A stretch of 47,583 nt of DNA from a virus (IMGVR_UViG_3300042982_000075:1-47583); one strand, 5' to 3'. Shown: positions 24,003 to 30,993, counted from the first letter of the stretch. The notes: generated by a model not told the origin, from the letters alone. Numbers and translations are program-made.

Positions 24003-24767
24003 CTACCGGCTCACCGGCCTCCACTCGCCGCACCCATCAGCGGTGAACGAGTAGTCACTCGACCGGATGGTCACCTGCACCCGCTTCGCCCCGTTGGTGA
24101 AGTAGTTGTCGATCGGGTTGCCGTTCCTGTTGGTCCGCTCCCAGTAGCAGCCATCGACATCCACGGCGTAGTACGTGCCCGGCTGGATCTCCTTACCCAC
24201 CCGGTACACGCCGTCCCAGAAGATCCGGCCCTCGGCCTCCAGCTTGGTGTCCGCCGCCGCAGCCGACGTCAGCTTCTTCAGCAGCTTGCGGTCCGGGTGG
24301 TCGGGGCAGAGCGCCAGCATCCCAGTGGTCTCCTGGATCTGATCGGCATCCCCGTCGCCTTCAATGCCTTCCCATGCCTCCGGTCCCGACTGGGCACACA
24401 GGCCGTACAGCGTCCCGAGAGACTCCACGTCTCCTTCGTCGCCGTACGCGATGCCCACTGCTTTCTCTTCCTGGGCGCTCATTTCGCCAGTTGCCGTGGC
24501 GTCACACATGTCCTGCTCGTCTGTCCACGCATCCTGGTAGGTGGGGTACCAGGAGCCGTAGCAGTCGATGCTGATGGAAGCGCCTGTGGGTTCCGGGGTC
24601 GGCGTCTCGGTGCTGGGTTCCGGGGTCGGCGTCGGGGTGGCCGGCGCGCTGCTCTCGGGTGCACTCGGTACGGCTGACACCGTCGGCGCAGCGGTGTTCT
24701 CGCTGGTGCTCGAGCAGGCGGTGGCAGTGAGCAGCACAGCGATGGCGGCGGCGTAGCGGACGCGCAT
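24003..24767 (-). CDS. Secreted lipoprotein (lysogenic accessory gene)
   Basis: A 254-aa protein. MRVRYAAAIAVLLTATACSS is a clear lipoprotein signal with lipobox TATAC. A Thr/Pro/Glu/Ser-rich linker follows, then a domain with YGSWYPTYQDAW. The C-terminal module VGKEIQPGTYYAVDVDGCYW ... FTADGCGEWRPV is widespread in Streptomyces lipoproteins. ATG 24767 is preceded on its strand by CGGGGGAACC. It would sit on the outer face of the membrane of a lysogen. Superinfection exclusion or a host fitness role is plausible but not shown. It is on the strand opposite to the late genes, as expected for lysogenic expression. Confidence 0.82.
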   Translation of the reverse strand: MRVRYAAAIAVLLTATACSSTSENTAAPTVSAVPSAPESSAPATPTPTPEPSTETPTPEPTGASISIDCYGSWYPTYQDAWTDEQDMCDATATGEMSAQEEKAVGIAYGDEGDVESLGTLYGLCAQSGPEAWEGIEGDGDADQIQETTGMLALCPDHPDRKLLKKLTSAAAADTKLEAEGRIFWDGVYRVGKEIQPGTYYAVDVDGCYWERTNRNGNPIDNYFTNGAKRVQVTIRSSDYSFTADGCGEWRPVSR

Positions 24768-24855
24768 GGTTCCCCCGGGGTGGTGTGGCGGTGAGGGCCG
24801 CACCGTACCGAGCGGTGGACGCCATATGGGGGAGGTGTTGCCGACCTGTGACGGA

Positions 24856-25389
24856 TCAGCGGATCCGCAGAGAGTGCAGCATCAGCAACGCCGCCACCGC
24901 GTTCGCACTCCGCACCTCTCCCCGAGCCACCAGCTCAGGCACCCGCGACAACGCCACCCACTCCCGCCGCTCGGACTCGAACGCATCCTCCGGATCACCA
25001 ACGTGCTCGGCGCTCTCCGTCCAGTACACATGGTGCATCGCATCCGCCAGACCATTCGACGGTTCCACAGTGAGCAGGTGCCGGAGCGGTCCCGGCCGCC
25101 ACCCGGTCTCCTCGAGCATCTCCCGCGCGGCCGCTTCCTCCAGGAGCTCGCCGTCCTCGACGACTCCGGCCGCCAGCTCCCAGCCCCAGCTGTCGGTGAT
25201 GAACCGGTGGCGCCACAGCAGGAGCACTTCGTCTTGTTCGTTGACGGCCGTGGCCAGGGCGACCGGGCGCTGCCGGATCAGGTAGTGGTCCAGGTGCCGG
25301 CCGTCAGGGAGCTCGACGTCTGCGAGGTTCACCCGCAGCCACGGGTTCTCATACACCGTGCGCTCGCCGAGGTTCTTCCACACCGACAT
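24856..25389 (-). CDS. Nudix hydrolase
   Basis: A 177-aa pyrophosphohydrolase. The Nudix box runs from G75 to W97 (GVVEDGE ... REMLEETGW) and fits GX5EX7REUXEEXGU in every position. Upstream WGWELAAG is typical of the ADP-sugar or NAD-related subfamilies, although substrate cannot be read from sequence. Streptomyces chromosomes carry many pairs of such a Nudix gene with an XRE-TPR regulator, and the same pair occurs here (59 bases after the regulator). It is probably host-derived cargo expressed in the lysogen. Confidence 0.9.
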   Translation of the reverse strand: MSVWKNLGERTVYENPWLRVNLADVELPDGRHLDHYLIRQRPVALATAVNEQDEVLLLWRHRFITDSWGWELAAGVVEDGELLEEAAAREMLEETGWRPGPLRHLLTVEPSNGLADAMHHVYWTESAEHVGDPEDAFESERREWVALSRVPELVARGEVRSANAVAALLMLHSLRIR

Positions 25390-25448
25390 GCCGTTCTCCC
25401 GTCCGCTGGCCTCGCAGGTCGGCGGACAGTATCGCAGCGGCGGCCGGT

Positions 25449-26783
25449 CTACAGCGGCACGGACAGCGACGCGTCGATCCGCTCCACCGCGTCCCGCGTG
25501 GCAGCGGACCCGTGCCTGGACAGCTTCAACCGCAGGGCGATGAATCGGTCCCGGAGCCGCTGCGATTCCATGCCGGCTGCTAAGTCGAGTGCCGCGACGG
25601 CGGACGCCGCAGCCTGCTCGGCATCACCTCGACCGAGATCCACGGTGGTCAGCGTCGCCATCCGGTGTACCCGGCCCCGGGCGTGTGCCTGGGTCCGGAC
25701 GGCTTCCTCAGCGTACTCCCGGGCCGACTTCCAGTCCGCCAGGCTGATGAGGGCCTCCGCGAGCTGGGCCTCGACCAGGCCGGGCTGGACGTAGCCGGTC
25801 TCCGGCGGCTCCTCGTCGTGGCGAATACGGGCAGCCGCCTCCTCCGCCCGCGCCATCGCCTGGTGCGCCGACGTGATGTCACCCATCCGGGCGTACGCCT
25901 TGGCCTGCATCGCATGCAGGTCGGTGGACAGCGCCGGACTGGCGTGCGCCCCGGCGGACCGTACGCCGGCCTCGGCGAACGCCACGGCCTGCCGGAAGTC
26001 GCCGAGGAACAGCGCCTGGTTGACGAGCAGCGCGACCACGTACCCGCCGAACGCCCGGTCCCCGGACGCCTTCGCCAGGCGCAGCGCGTGATGGAAGTAC
26101 CGCTGGGCGAGCCCCTGCGCGTCGGAGTCATAGGCGCAGATCCCGGCGACCGCCACCAAGCCGCCAGCCGCCCGGTAGAGGTCGCGCCCTATCGCGTCGG
26201 TGTAGGAGCCGCGGAGCAGCGGGGCGGTGTGGTCGGTCAGGAAGGGCACGATGCGGCCCTTGGTGGCGATGCCTCCGGCGCTGCGGTACATCTGCTCGTA
26301 CCTGGTTCGCGCCGTACGGAGCATCTCGACGTCTGAGGCTCCCACACGGGGAGCGCCGGACCTGGCGAGGTCGGCGTCGTCGGGCGGGTTCTCCCACTCC
26401 CATACGGGCATCACCGCGGCGGTGCCCACGACGGCGGGCGCGGCCTGCACATCGGGGCGTTCCTGCCGGTCGGACCGCCACAGTGCGGTGGCCCGGTCGA
26501 CGAACGCGGTCAGCCCGGTCGGTGCGGGCCCTGCGCTCGGCCGGCCCATGCCGATGTCGTCGAGGCTGAGCGGGCGGCCCAGCCGGGCGCTGAGGACGTC
26601 ACAGATGAGGTCGGGTACGCGGCCGCGGGGGCGCTGTCCTTTAATCCATCGGGTGACGGCTGTGTGGTCGTAGCGGGAGTCTTTTCCGGCTGCCGCGCCG
26701 GCTTTGTTGACGCGTGCGGCCAGGCCGGCGTGGGACATGCCTGCTTCGTCGAGGAGGGCGTCGAGCAGTGTGTTGGGTTCCAT
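25449..26783 (-). CDS. XRE-type regulator with TPR-like domain, contains a TTA codon
   Basis: A 444-aa protein. Residues 1-75 hold a helix-turn-helix (LLDALLDEAGMSHAGLAARV ... HTAVTRWIKGQRPRG), and the rest is built of helical TPR-like repeats (FRQAVAFAEAGVRSAGAHAS, MGDITSAHQAMARAEEAAAR). This matches the Streptomyces NsdA-like regulator family, usually linked to development or secondary metabolism. ATG 26783 follows GAGGGGGAG on its strand. Leu401 is encoded by TTA (complement of 25581-25583), the only in-frame TTA I found in the window; TTA needs the bldA tRNA in Streptomyces. The upstream region has a cluster of TGTGA half-sites. Confidence 0.85.
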   Translation of the reverse strand: MEPNTLLDALLDEAGMSHAGLAARVNKAGAAAGKDSRYDHTAVTRWIKGQRPRGRVPDLICDVLSARLGRPLSLDDIGMGRPSAGPAPTGLTAFVDRATALWRSDRQERPDVQAAPAVVGTAAVMPVWEWENPPDDADLARSGAPRVGASDVEMLRTARTRYEQMYRSAGGIATKGRIVPFLTDHTAPLLRGSYTDAIGRDLYRAAGGLVAVAGICAYDSDAQGLAQRYFHHALRLAKASGDRAFGGYVVALLVNQALFLGDFRQAVAFAEAGVRSAGAHASPALSTDLHAMQAKAYARMGDITSAHQAMARAEEAAARIRHDEEPPETGYVQPGLVEAQLAEALISLADWKSAREYAEEAVRTQAHARGRVHRMATLTTVDLGRGDAEQAAASAVAALDLAAGMESQRLRDRFIALRLKLSRHGSAATRDAVERIDASLSVPL

Positions 26784-26803
26784 GGCTGACTCCCCCTCAG
26801 GTT

Positions 26804-26854
26804 TTCACGTCCTGTGAGGAACGGTAGCCGACTGTGATTCACACGGGGTGTGAA
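26804..26854. promoter_or_regulatory. TGTGA/TCACA operator cluster between divergent genes
   Basis: TTCACAC-GGG-GTGTGAA is a perfect palindrome at 26838-26854 and overlaps a second one, TGTGA-T-TCACA, at 26833-26843. A third pair, TTCAC-N5-GTGAG, lies at 26804-26818. On the minus strand TACCGT (complement of 26821-26826 region) is a possible -10 for the XRE-TPR gene placed between these sites. Autoregulation and control of the divergent small-gene operon are likely. Confidence 0.65.
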
Positions 26855-26939
26855 CCGAGAACTGCGACACGGACGCCGCACACCCTCCCGGCCCGGGCCC
26901 GCCTCACCCACGCTGTGACCATTGAGGGAAGGGGATCCG

Positions 26940-27128
26940 GTGAACGACACCGCCGCTGCATCTGAGCAGCGCTGCCCTACTCGCGAGCAGCTGCACGGGC
27001 AGGCATGCATCGACTGCGGCAGTACCAACGGTCCGCTTCTTCCGGCGGGCTACACATACACCCGTTCCAGTGACGGCGGCCGCCTGGGCTGGCCTGTCGT
27101 CGCCTGCCCGACCCACCTGGGGAACTGA
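26940..27128 (+). CDS. Small Cys-containing protein 1 of 5
   Basis: A 62-aa protein starts at GTG 26940 with AAGGGGA upstream. Four cysteines (CPTRE, ACIDCGS, VVACPTH) and a following His suggest a zinc site. The central YTYTRSSDGGRLGWPVV is beta-like. It is divergent from the XRE-TPR regulator across the TGTGA cluster and begins a tightly overlapping set of five genes. The function is unknown. Confidence 0.66.
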   Translation: MNDTAAASEQRCPTREQLHGQACIDCGSTNGPLLPAGYTYTRSSDGGRLGWPVVACPTHLGN

Positions 27129-27322
27129 TGCAGATCCTTGACGATGTCCCGGGCACCACGGCCCGGCTGTGCCACTGTGGTGAGCCCGCCGGGGGGCCCG
27201 CGTACCCGATCGACCCGGCCCGGCCGGGGCTCGGCCGGATCGCGGTCCGGCATGAAGCGTGCTGGCGCGCGTACATGCTCGGTGGCGCCACGCCCGCGCA
27301 GCAGCTCGGCAACGCGCGGTGA
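27128..27322 (+). CDS. Small Cys-containing protein 2 of 5
   Basis: A 64-aa protein starts at ATG 27128, overlapping the previous stop (TGATG). It contains CHCGEPAG and later HEACWRAYM, a C-X-C plus His/Cys arrangement that could bind metal. YPIDPARPGLGRIAVRH links them. The gene's last 4 bases overlap the next start. Function unknown. Confidence 0.64.
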   Translation: MQILDDVPGTTARLCHCGEPAGGPAYPIDPARPGLGRIAVRHEACWRAYMLGGATPAQQLGNAR

Positions 27323-27507
27323 CCGGCGCGCCCGGCCGGGCGGCCGGCACCTGCATCTACTGCCAGCAGTTCACGGACGACGGCCTGGTCCTCGGCGTCC
27401 TTCACCGACCCCGGCAGCCGGACGTACCGGTGATAGCCCACCAGGCGTGCGAGGGCGAGCGCTGGCTCGGCGAGTTCCAGACCGCACACCAGCGGGAGGC
27501 ACGGTGA
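27319..27507 (+). CDS. Small Cys-containing protein 3 of 5
   Basis: A 62-aa protein starts at GTG 27319 in a GTGA overlap. TCIYCQQFTDDGLVLGVLHR and then VIAHQACEGERWLGEF give CXXC with His and Cys further on, the same plan as its upstream neighbour (CxC/CxxC ... HxAC). The similarity suggests duplication followed by divergence. Function unknown. Confidence 0.62.
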   Translation: MTGAPGRAAGTCIYCQQFTDDGLVLGVLHRPRQPDVPVIAHQACEGERWLGEFQTAHQREAR

Positions 27508-27680
27508 GCGCCAAGCATCTGGCCGACGCCGTATGGAAGCCGGGGATAGACAAGTTCACGGTGTCGTGCACCATCTGCGGTCTGCTGGCCGTGCACGGCG
27601 AGGGCCAGGGCGACGCCGCGACTCTTGCCGCTCTCGGCCACGAGGACGACTGCCAGGGCTACGACGAGGAGGCGCGGTGA
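27504..27680 (+). CDS. Small Cys-containing protein 4 of 5
   Basis: A 58-aa protein starts at GTG 27504, again in GTGA. KFTVSCTICGLLAVHGEGQG carries CXXC and a His, and LGHEDDCQGYDEEAR supplies another His/Cys pair, so a single zinc site is likely. It overlaps both neighbours by 4 bases. Function unknown. Confidence 0.62.
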   Translation: MSAKHLADAVWKPGIDKFTVSCTICGLLAVHGEGQGDAATLAALGHEDDCQGYDEEAR

Positions 27681-27916
27681 GCGAGGAGACGTACGGGGTC
27701 TGCGAGCGCGGCTGCGGGGAGTGGCTGTACGGCGAGTGGGTGCGTGAGGTCGGCGGCGGGAGCGGAGGCTTCAGCGTCGTATCCGGGCACGTGGACTGCC
27801 CCGGGCCGCCGAAGCCGGGCGACCACAGCCAGCCGCGGTCCTACCCGACGCCGCCCCTGGGGAGCGACCCGGAGATCCGGCGCCTCGCCGCCCGGTCCCG
27901 CCCCCGCCGCTCGTAG
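27677..27916 (+). CDS. Small Cys-containing protein 5 of 5
   Basis: A 79-aa protein starts at GTG 27677. The N-terminal YGVCERGCGEWLYGEW has CXXXC, then VSGHVDCPGPP adds His and Cys; the last 35 residues are Pro/Arg-rich and probably disordered. It ends the five-gene set and is followed by a strong terminator at 27931-27968. Function unknown. Confidence 0.62.
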   Translation: MSEETYGVCERGCGEWLYGEWVREVGGGSGGFSVVSGHVDCPGPPKPGDHSQPRSYPTPPLGSDPEIRRLAARSRPRRS

Positions 27917-27930
27917 CGGCCCACCTACTG

Positions 27931-27968
27931 CCGTCCCGGCCGCGTGTCCCCCGTCGCGGCCGGGACGG
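27931..27968. terminator. Bidirectional terminator between convergent genes
   Basis: CCGTCCCGGCCGCG (27931-27944) and its exact complement (27955-27968) form a 14-bp stem with a 10-base loop. It lies between the small-gene operon and the convergent XRE gene, whose stop is 2 bases away. Confidence 0.85.
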
Positions 27969-27969
27969 C

Positions 27970-28209
27970 TCACTCGTCTCGGAAGAAACGCCACAGCGGG
28001 ACGTCGAGGGCTTCGGCCATCAGGATGAACTTATCCAGCCCGACCGAGTGGGTGCCGAGCTCGGCCCGGTACACCGCCTCCCGGCCGATACCAGCGGCGT
28101 GAGCGAGCTGGATCTGCGAGAGGCCACGCTCCGCGCGCAGGATCCGGATGCGGTCTCCGACCTGGCGGCGCGCGGCGAGGACGTGAGGCGGCTGGTCGGA
28201 CTGCGGCAC
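27970..28209 (-). CDS. Small XRE-family regulator
   Basis: A 79-aa protein is almost entirely one helix-turn-helix domain: VGDRIRILRAERGLSQIQLA, HAAGIGREAVYRAELGTHSV, and a final LDVPLWRFFRDE. It resembles the single-domain Cro/C-type regulators. The start at GTG 28209 has no visible RBS. An inverted GCTGAC/GTCAGC repeat at 28218-28245 lies just upstream and may be its operator. It could regulate the integrase side or the accessory block. Confidence 0.78.
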   Translation of the reverse strand: MPQSDQPPHVLAARRQVGDRIRILRAERGLSQIQLAHAAGIGREAVYRAELGTHSVGLDKFILMAEALDVPLWRFFRDE

Positions 28210-28217
28210 GTAGTCAC

Positions 28218-28245
28218 GCTGACCGCAGCATGATCAAATGTCAGC
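28218..28245. promoter_or_regulatory. Inverted repeat between XRE and small gene
   Basis: GCTGAC (28218-28223) and GTCAGC (28240-28245) face each other across 16 bases between the divergent XRE gene and the gene at 28278. The half-site resembles half of the immunity operator (TTGTCAGC), but spacing differs, so recognition by a different regulator is more likely. Confidence 0.4.
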
Positions 28246-28277
28246 CGCAGATATGCAGCAACTTTCCTGGAGGAAGC

Positions 28278-28475
28278 ATGGCCGAGACACAGCAGCCACC
28301 CCGCAACGGCCGGATCGCCATGGCCCAGTCCGACCTCGACCATGCCCGCCAGGCAGACCTTGCCGCCGCATCCAAGGCCGACCTGATCCGCCTCGTGGAA
28401 CGCCTCCGGGGAAGCCTGTACGACATGCTGCGCCTGGTCGAGGAGATCACCACACCCGATCAGACCTGCCCTTGA
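28278..28475 (+). CDS. Small helical protein upstream of integrase
   Basis: A 65-aa protein starts at ATG 28278 behind TGGAGGAAGC (GGAGG). It is mainly helical: LDHARQADLAAASKADLIRL then VERLRGSLYDMLRLVEEIT. It lies next to attP and the integrase, the place where some phages keep a recombination directionality factor, but no known RDF signature is seen. A small partner of the XRE regulator is an alternative. The assignment stays open. Confidence 0.6.
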   Translation: MAETQQPPRNGRIAMAQSDLDHARQADLAAASKADLIRLVERLRGSLYDMLRLVEEITTPDQTCP

Positions 28476-28509
28476 GTGCGACATCCCCCCTGCCAGCGCA
28501 GATCACTTA

Positions 28510-28558
28510 GCGCAACACACACCCCTAACAGAACTTTGCGCCAGACAAGGTCTGTTAG
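28510..28558. other. Candidate attP site
   Basis: Just upstream of the serine integrase lies a perfect inverted repeat CTAACAGA (28525-28532) / TCTGTTAG (28551-28558), centred on CC at 28541-28542. A second pair, GCGCAA (28510-28515) / TTGCGC (28536-28541), overlaps it. Large serine integrases use ~50-bp partly palindromic attP sites with a non-palindromic central dinucleotide beside their own gene, so this is the best candidate. The crossover base is inferred. Confidence 0.5.
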
Positions 28559-28584
28559 ACACAGTTTCTGGCTACGCTTCACCC

Positions 28585-30024
28585 ATGCCCATCGCACCGG
28601 AGTACCTGCACCTCGCCTACACCGGACCCATGACGGCGATCCTCTACGGCCGGGCCTCACGCGACCCCAAGAAGCGCGGACGCAGCGTCAACGACCAGCT
28701 CTACGAAAGCCGCGAACTCTGCGAGACCCACGGCTGGCCCATCGTGGACACCTTCCGCGACATCGACCGCTCCGCGAGCCGGCATGCGAAGAAGACCCGT
28801 GACGACTTCGAAGCCATGGTCGAAGCCATCAACGCCGGGAAGTGCCGCATCGTCGTCGCGTGGGAGGCCTCCCGCTACTACCGCGACCTCGAGATCTACA
28901 TCAGGCTCCGCAATGTCTGCGCCCAGAACAACGTCCTGCTCTGCTACAACGGCACCGTCTACGACCTGTCCAAGCGCGCGGACCGCAAAGCCACCGCCCA
29001 AGACGCCCTCCAGGCCGAAGACGAAGCCGAAGGCATCCGCGACCGCGTCCTGCGCACCGTCCGCCTCAACGCCGAACGCGGCAAACCCCACGGCCGGATC
29101 CTCTACGGCTACACCCGCCGCTACGACCCCGACACCGGCGACCTCATCGACCAGGTCCCCCACCCCGAACACGCCCCCATCGTCCGCGACATCTTCAAGA
29201 TGCGCGCCGAGGGCAAGGCCGGGAACTTCATCGCCAAGCACCTGAACGAGCGCGGCATCAAGACTCTGCACGGCCACGCCTGGACGCCGATCGCCGTCTC
29301 GAACCTGCTCCGCAACCCTGGCTACATCGGCCGGCGGATCCATCAGGGGCAGGAGATCGGTGACGCCACGTGGGATCCACTGATCGACTCCACCACGTGG
29401 AACACCGTCCAGGCGCTGCTGGCGGACTCGAGGTGGAAGGGCGAGCGACCGACCAGCGTCCGGCATCTGCTGACCGGGATAGCCCTGTGCGGCACGTGCG
29501 AGACGCCGCTGCGGCTGACGAAGAACCGCAACCGGTACTTCGCGTACTCGTGCCCCGGCCAGTACTGCGTGGCGATCCAGGAGCAGCTGCTGGACGCGTA
29601 CGTGGAGGAGTGGCTGCTGGCCCGGCTGGCTCGGCCGGATGCCGCCGAGGTTTTCCTTCCGCCGGACACCGGCGATGCGGTCACCGCGGCCGTGGCCGAG
29701 CAGGAAAAGCTGGAGGCGCGCCTTCAGGAGGCCCGCGATGCGGCCGGGGACGGGACGCTGTCCATCAAGTCGTTGGCGGCGCTGGAGGCCAAGCTCCTGC
29801 CGCAGATCGAGGCCGCCAAGGCCAGGGCCCGGGAGTCGGTCCGTAACCCGCTGCTGCACGACCTGGTGACCGCAGACGACCACGAGCAGGCATGGGACCG
29901 TCTGGTGCTCGAGCAGCGCCGCACGGTGATCCGCGACATGGTGACGATCCGGGTCCACAAGGGGCGCCGGGGCGTGGGCCGAATCACCCCGGGCCGGGTC
30001 ACCATCGACCCCCCGCAAGGCTAG
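28585..30024 (+). CDS. int: Large serine integrase
   Basis: A 479-aa site-specific recombinase. The catalytic domain begins ILYGRASRDPKK with nucleophile Ser25, followed by the motifs VVAWEASRYYRDL and ALQAEDEAEGIRDRVLRTVR. The recombinase domain (KPHGRILYGYTRRYDPDTGD ... VSNLLRNPGYIGRRI) follows. The zinc ribbon has Cys302, 305, 323 and 328, and a coiled coil covers ~350-405. No RBS precedes ATG 28585. TACGCT ends 6 bases before it, so a leaderless message is likely; ATG 28630 (Met16) would still retain the catalytic motif. Its stop overlaps that of the convergent gene (CTAG). Confidence 0.95.
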   Translation: MPIAPEYLHLAYTGPMTAILYGRASRDPKKRGRSVNDQLYESRELCETHGWPIVDTFRDIDRSASRHAKKTRDDFEAMVEAINAGKCRIVVAWEASRYYRDLEIYIRLRNVCAQNNVLLCYNGTVYDLSKRADRKATAQDALQAEDEAEGIRDRVLRTVRLNAERGKPHGRILYGYTRRYDPDTGDLIDQVPHPEHAPIVRDIFKMRAEGKAGNFIAKHLNERGIKTLHGHAWTPIAVSNLLRNPGYIGRRIHQGQEIGDATWDPLIDSTTWNTVQALLADSRWKGERPTSVRHLLTGIALCGTCETPLRLTKNRNRYFAYSCPGQYCVAIQEQLLDAYVEEWLLARLARPDAAEVFLPPDTGDAVTAAVAEQEKLEARLQEARDAAGDGTLSIKSLAALEAKLLPQIEAAKARARESVRNPLLHDLVTADDHEQAWDRLVLEQRRTVIRDMVTIRVHKGRRGVGRITPGRVTIDPPQG

Positions 30025-30569
30025 GAACGAGAGTCTGTCCCCGTCACAGTGAGCCCGCGAGCAGCGGCCCTGACCGGCAGCTGAACGACAGTCGCAACAG
30101 GCTCCGGAACGTTGTCCAAAGCGCCGGTCAGGGCCGCCATCGCACCGGCTTCGAAGGCCTGACAGATCAGCTCCCCGCGCTGCTCTTCGAACTCCTGGCG
30201 CATCGCCCGCCGATCGCTCTCCAGCTCAAGCCTGGCCTGCCGCCTGCTCTCGACCGCGTCACGCCGAACCCGTTCTCGTTCCATCTCCAGCACAGCGAGA
30301 GCGGCGCCGTATGCCTCGGCTTCCCGCCGGAGGTCGGCACGCTCGGAGCTGGTGTCGGCGATACCCCTGAGCAGGATGCGTACCCACAGGCCCATCAACG
30401 ACATGCACACCATCGTGGATCCGGCGACCGTCAGCTTCGCGGTGCTGGTCCACATGCTTCCTATGAGGGCAACCACGCCGACCAGGACACCGACGACAGC
30501 GATCGAGAACTTGGCCGAAGAGAACATGTCCACCCCGTCACGCTTCCGCTGCTTCTCCTCCGGGAGCAT
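30021..30569 (-). CDS. Membrane protein with coiled coil, downstream of repressor
   Basis: A 182-aa protein. Two hydrophobic segments (FSIAVVGVLVGVVALIGSMW and a second from MVCMSLMGLWVRILL) are followed by a long charged coiled coil (ERADLRREAEAYGAALAVLE, ESRRQARLELESDRRAMRQE) and a hydrophobic C-terminal part. ATG 30569 follows GGGAGCCGGG on its strand and overlaps the repressor end by 32 bases; Met at 30527 with GGGGTGG is an alternative. Co-expression with the repressor suggests a lysogen-expressed membrane function such as superinfection exclusion (inference). Confidence 0.72.
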   Translation of the reverse strand: MLPEEKQRKRDGVDMFSSAKFSIAVVGVLVGVVALIGSMWTSTAKLTVAGSTMVCMSLMGLWVRILLRGIADTSSERADLRREAEAYGAALAVLEMERERVRRDAVESRRQARLELESDRRAMRQEFEEQRGELICQAFEAGAMAALTGALDNVPEPVATVVQLPVRAAARGLTVTGTDSRS

Positions 30570-30993
30570 TGTCCCGGCTCCCTGCTTGGTGGCGTCGGAG
30601 CCTTTTGACCATGCTCTCGAAGAGAGCCACGTCCTCGGGGTCCCTGATCCCAAGATCCTCAGCTGCCTCACGGGGGGTAATAGGGCGCGAGCGTAGCGCG
30701 TTTCCAGACACGTGGGTGAGGGATTCCTCCGAAACGATGCCAGATCTGATCAGTAGCTCCCGCAGTGGGACGCGTAGGGCTTTGGCGAGAGGCTCGAAGG
30801 CGGTGGCGTCAGGCATGCGTTCAGCGGTGAGGAGGCGGCTGATCGTGGACAAGCTGAGCCCGGCGTCTCTGGCCAGGTTGGTCTTGCCGCCGCCGCGGGG
30901 GCTGTCGATGTCGTAGCCGGCGGCGCGGGCTGCGTCGGCGATGTATCGCGCGAAGCTCCGGAGCCGTGTCTCGTCTGCCTTGTTAGCGGTCAC
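30538..30993 (-). CDS. Immunity repressor candidate
   Basis: A 151-aa protein. FARYIADAARAAGYDID opens it, then the helix-turn-helix TNLARDAGLSLSTISRLLTA and EPLAKALRVPLRELLIRSGI. The C-terminal part (ITPREAAEDLGIRDPEDVAL) may mediate dimerisation; no LexA-type cleavage motif is evident. GTG 30993 has no RBS. TAACCT, with CGGACA 18 bases before it, ends 6 bases upstream, consistent with a leaderless transcript as known for lambda cI from PRM. Divergent transcription from the Cro-like gene across three or four operators supports the repressor role. Confidence 0.82.
   Translation of the reverse strand: MTANKADETRLRSFARYIADAARAAGYDIDSPRGGGKTNLARDAGLSLSTISRLLTAERMPDATAFEPLAKALRVPLRELLIRSGIVSEESLTHVSGNALRSRPITPREAAEDLGIRDPEDVALFESMVKRLRRHQAGSRDNAPGGEAAEA

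Noticed and set aside
24768-24855. Separate promoter for the lipoprotein gene
   Set aside because: TACGGT on the minus strand fits a -10 but no -35 is visible; read-through from the regulator/Nudix genes is equally possible.
28218-28245. Extra immunity operator
   Set aside because: The GTCAGC half-sites are separated by 16 bases, unlike the contiguous TTGTCAGCTGACAA palindromes, so it is listed only as an inverted repeat.
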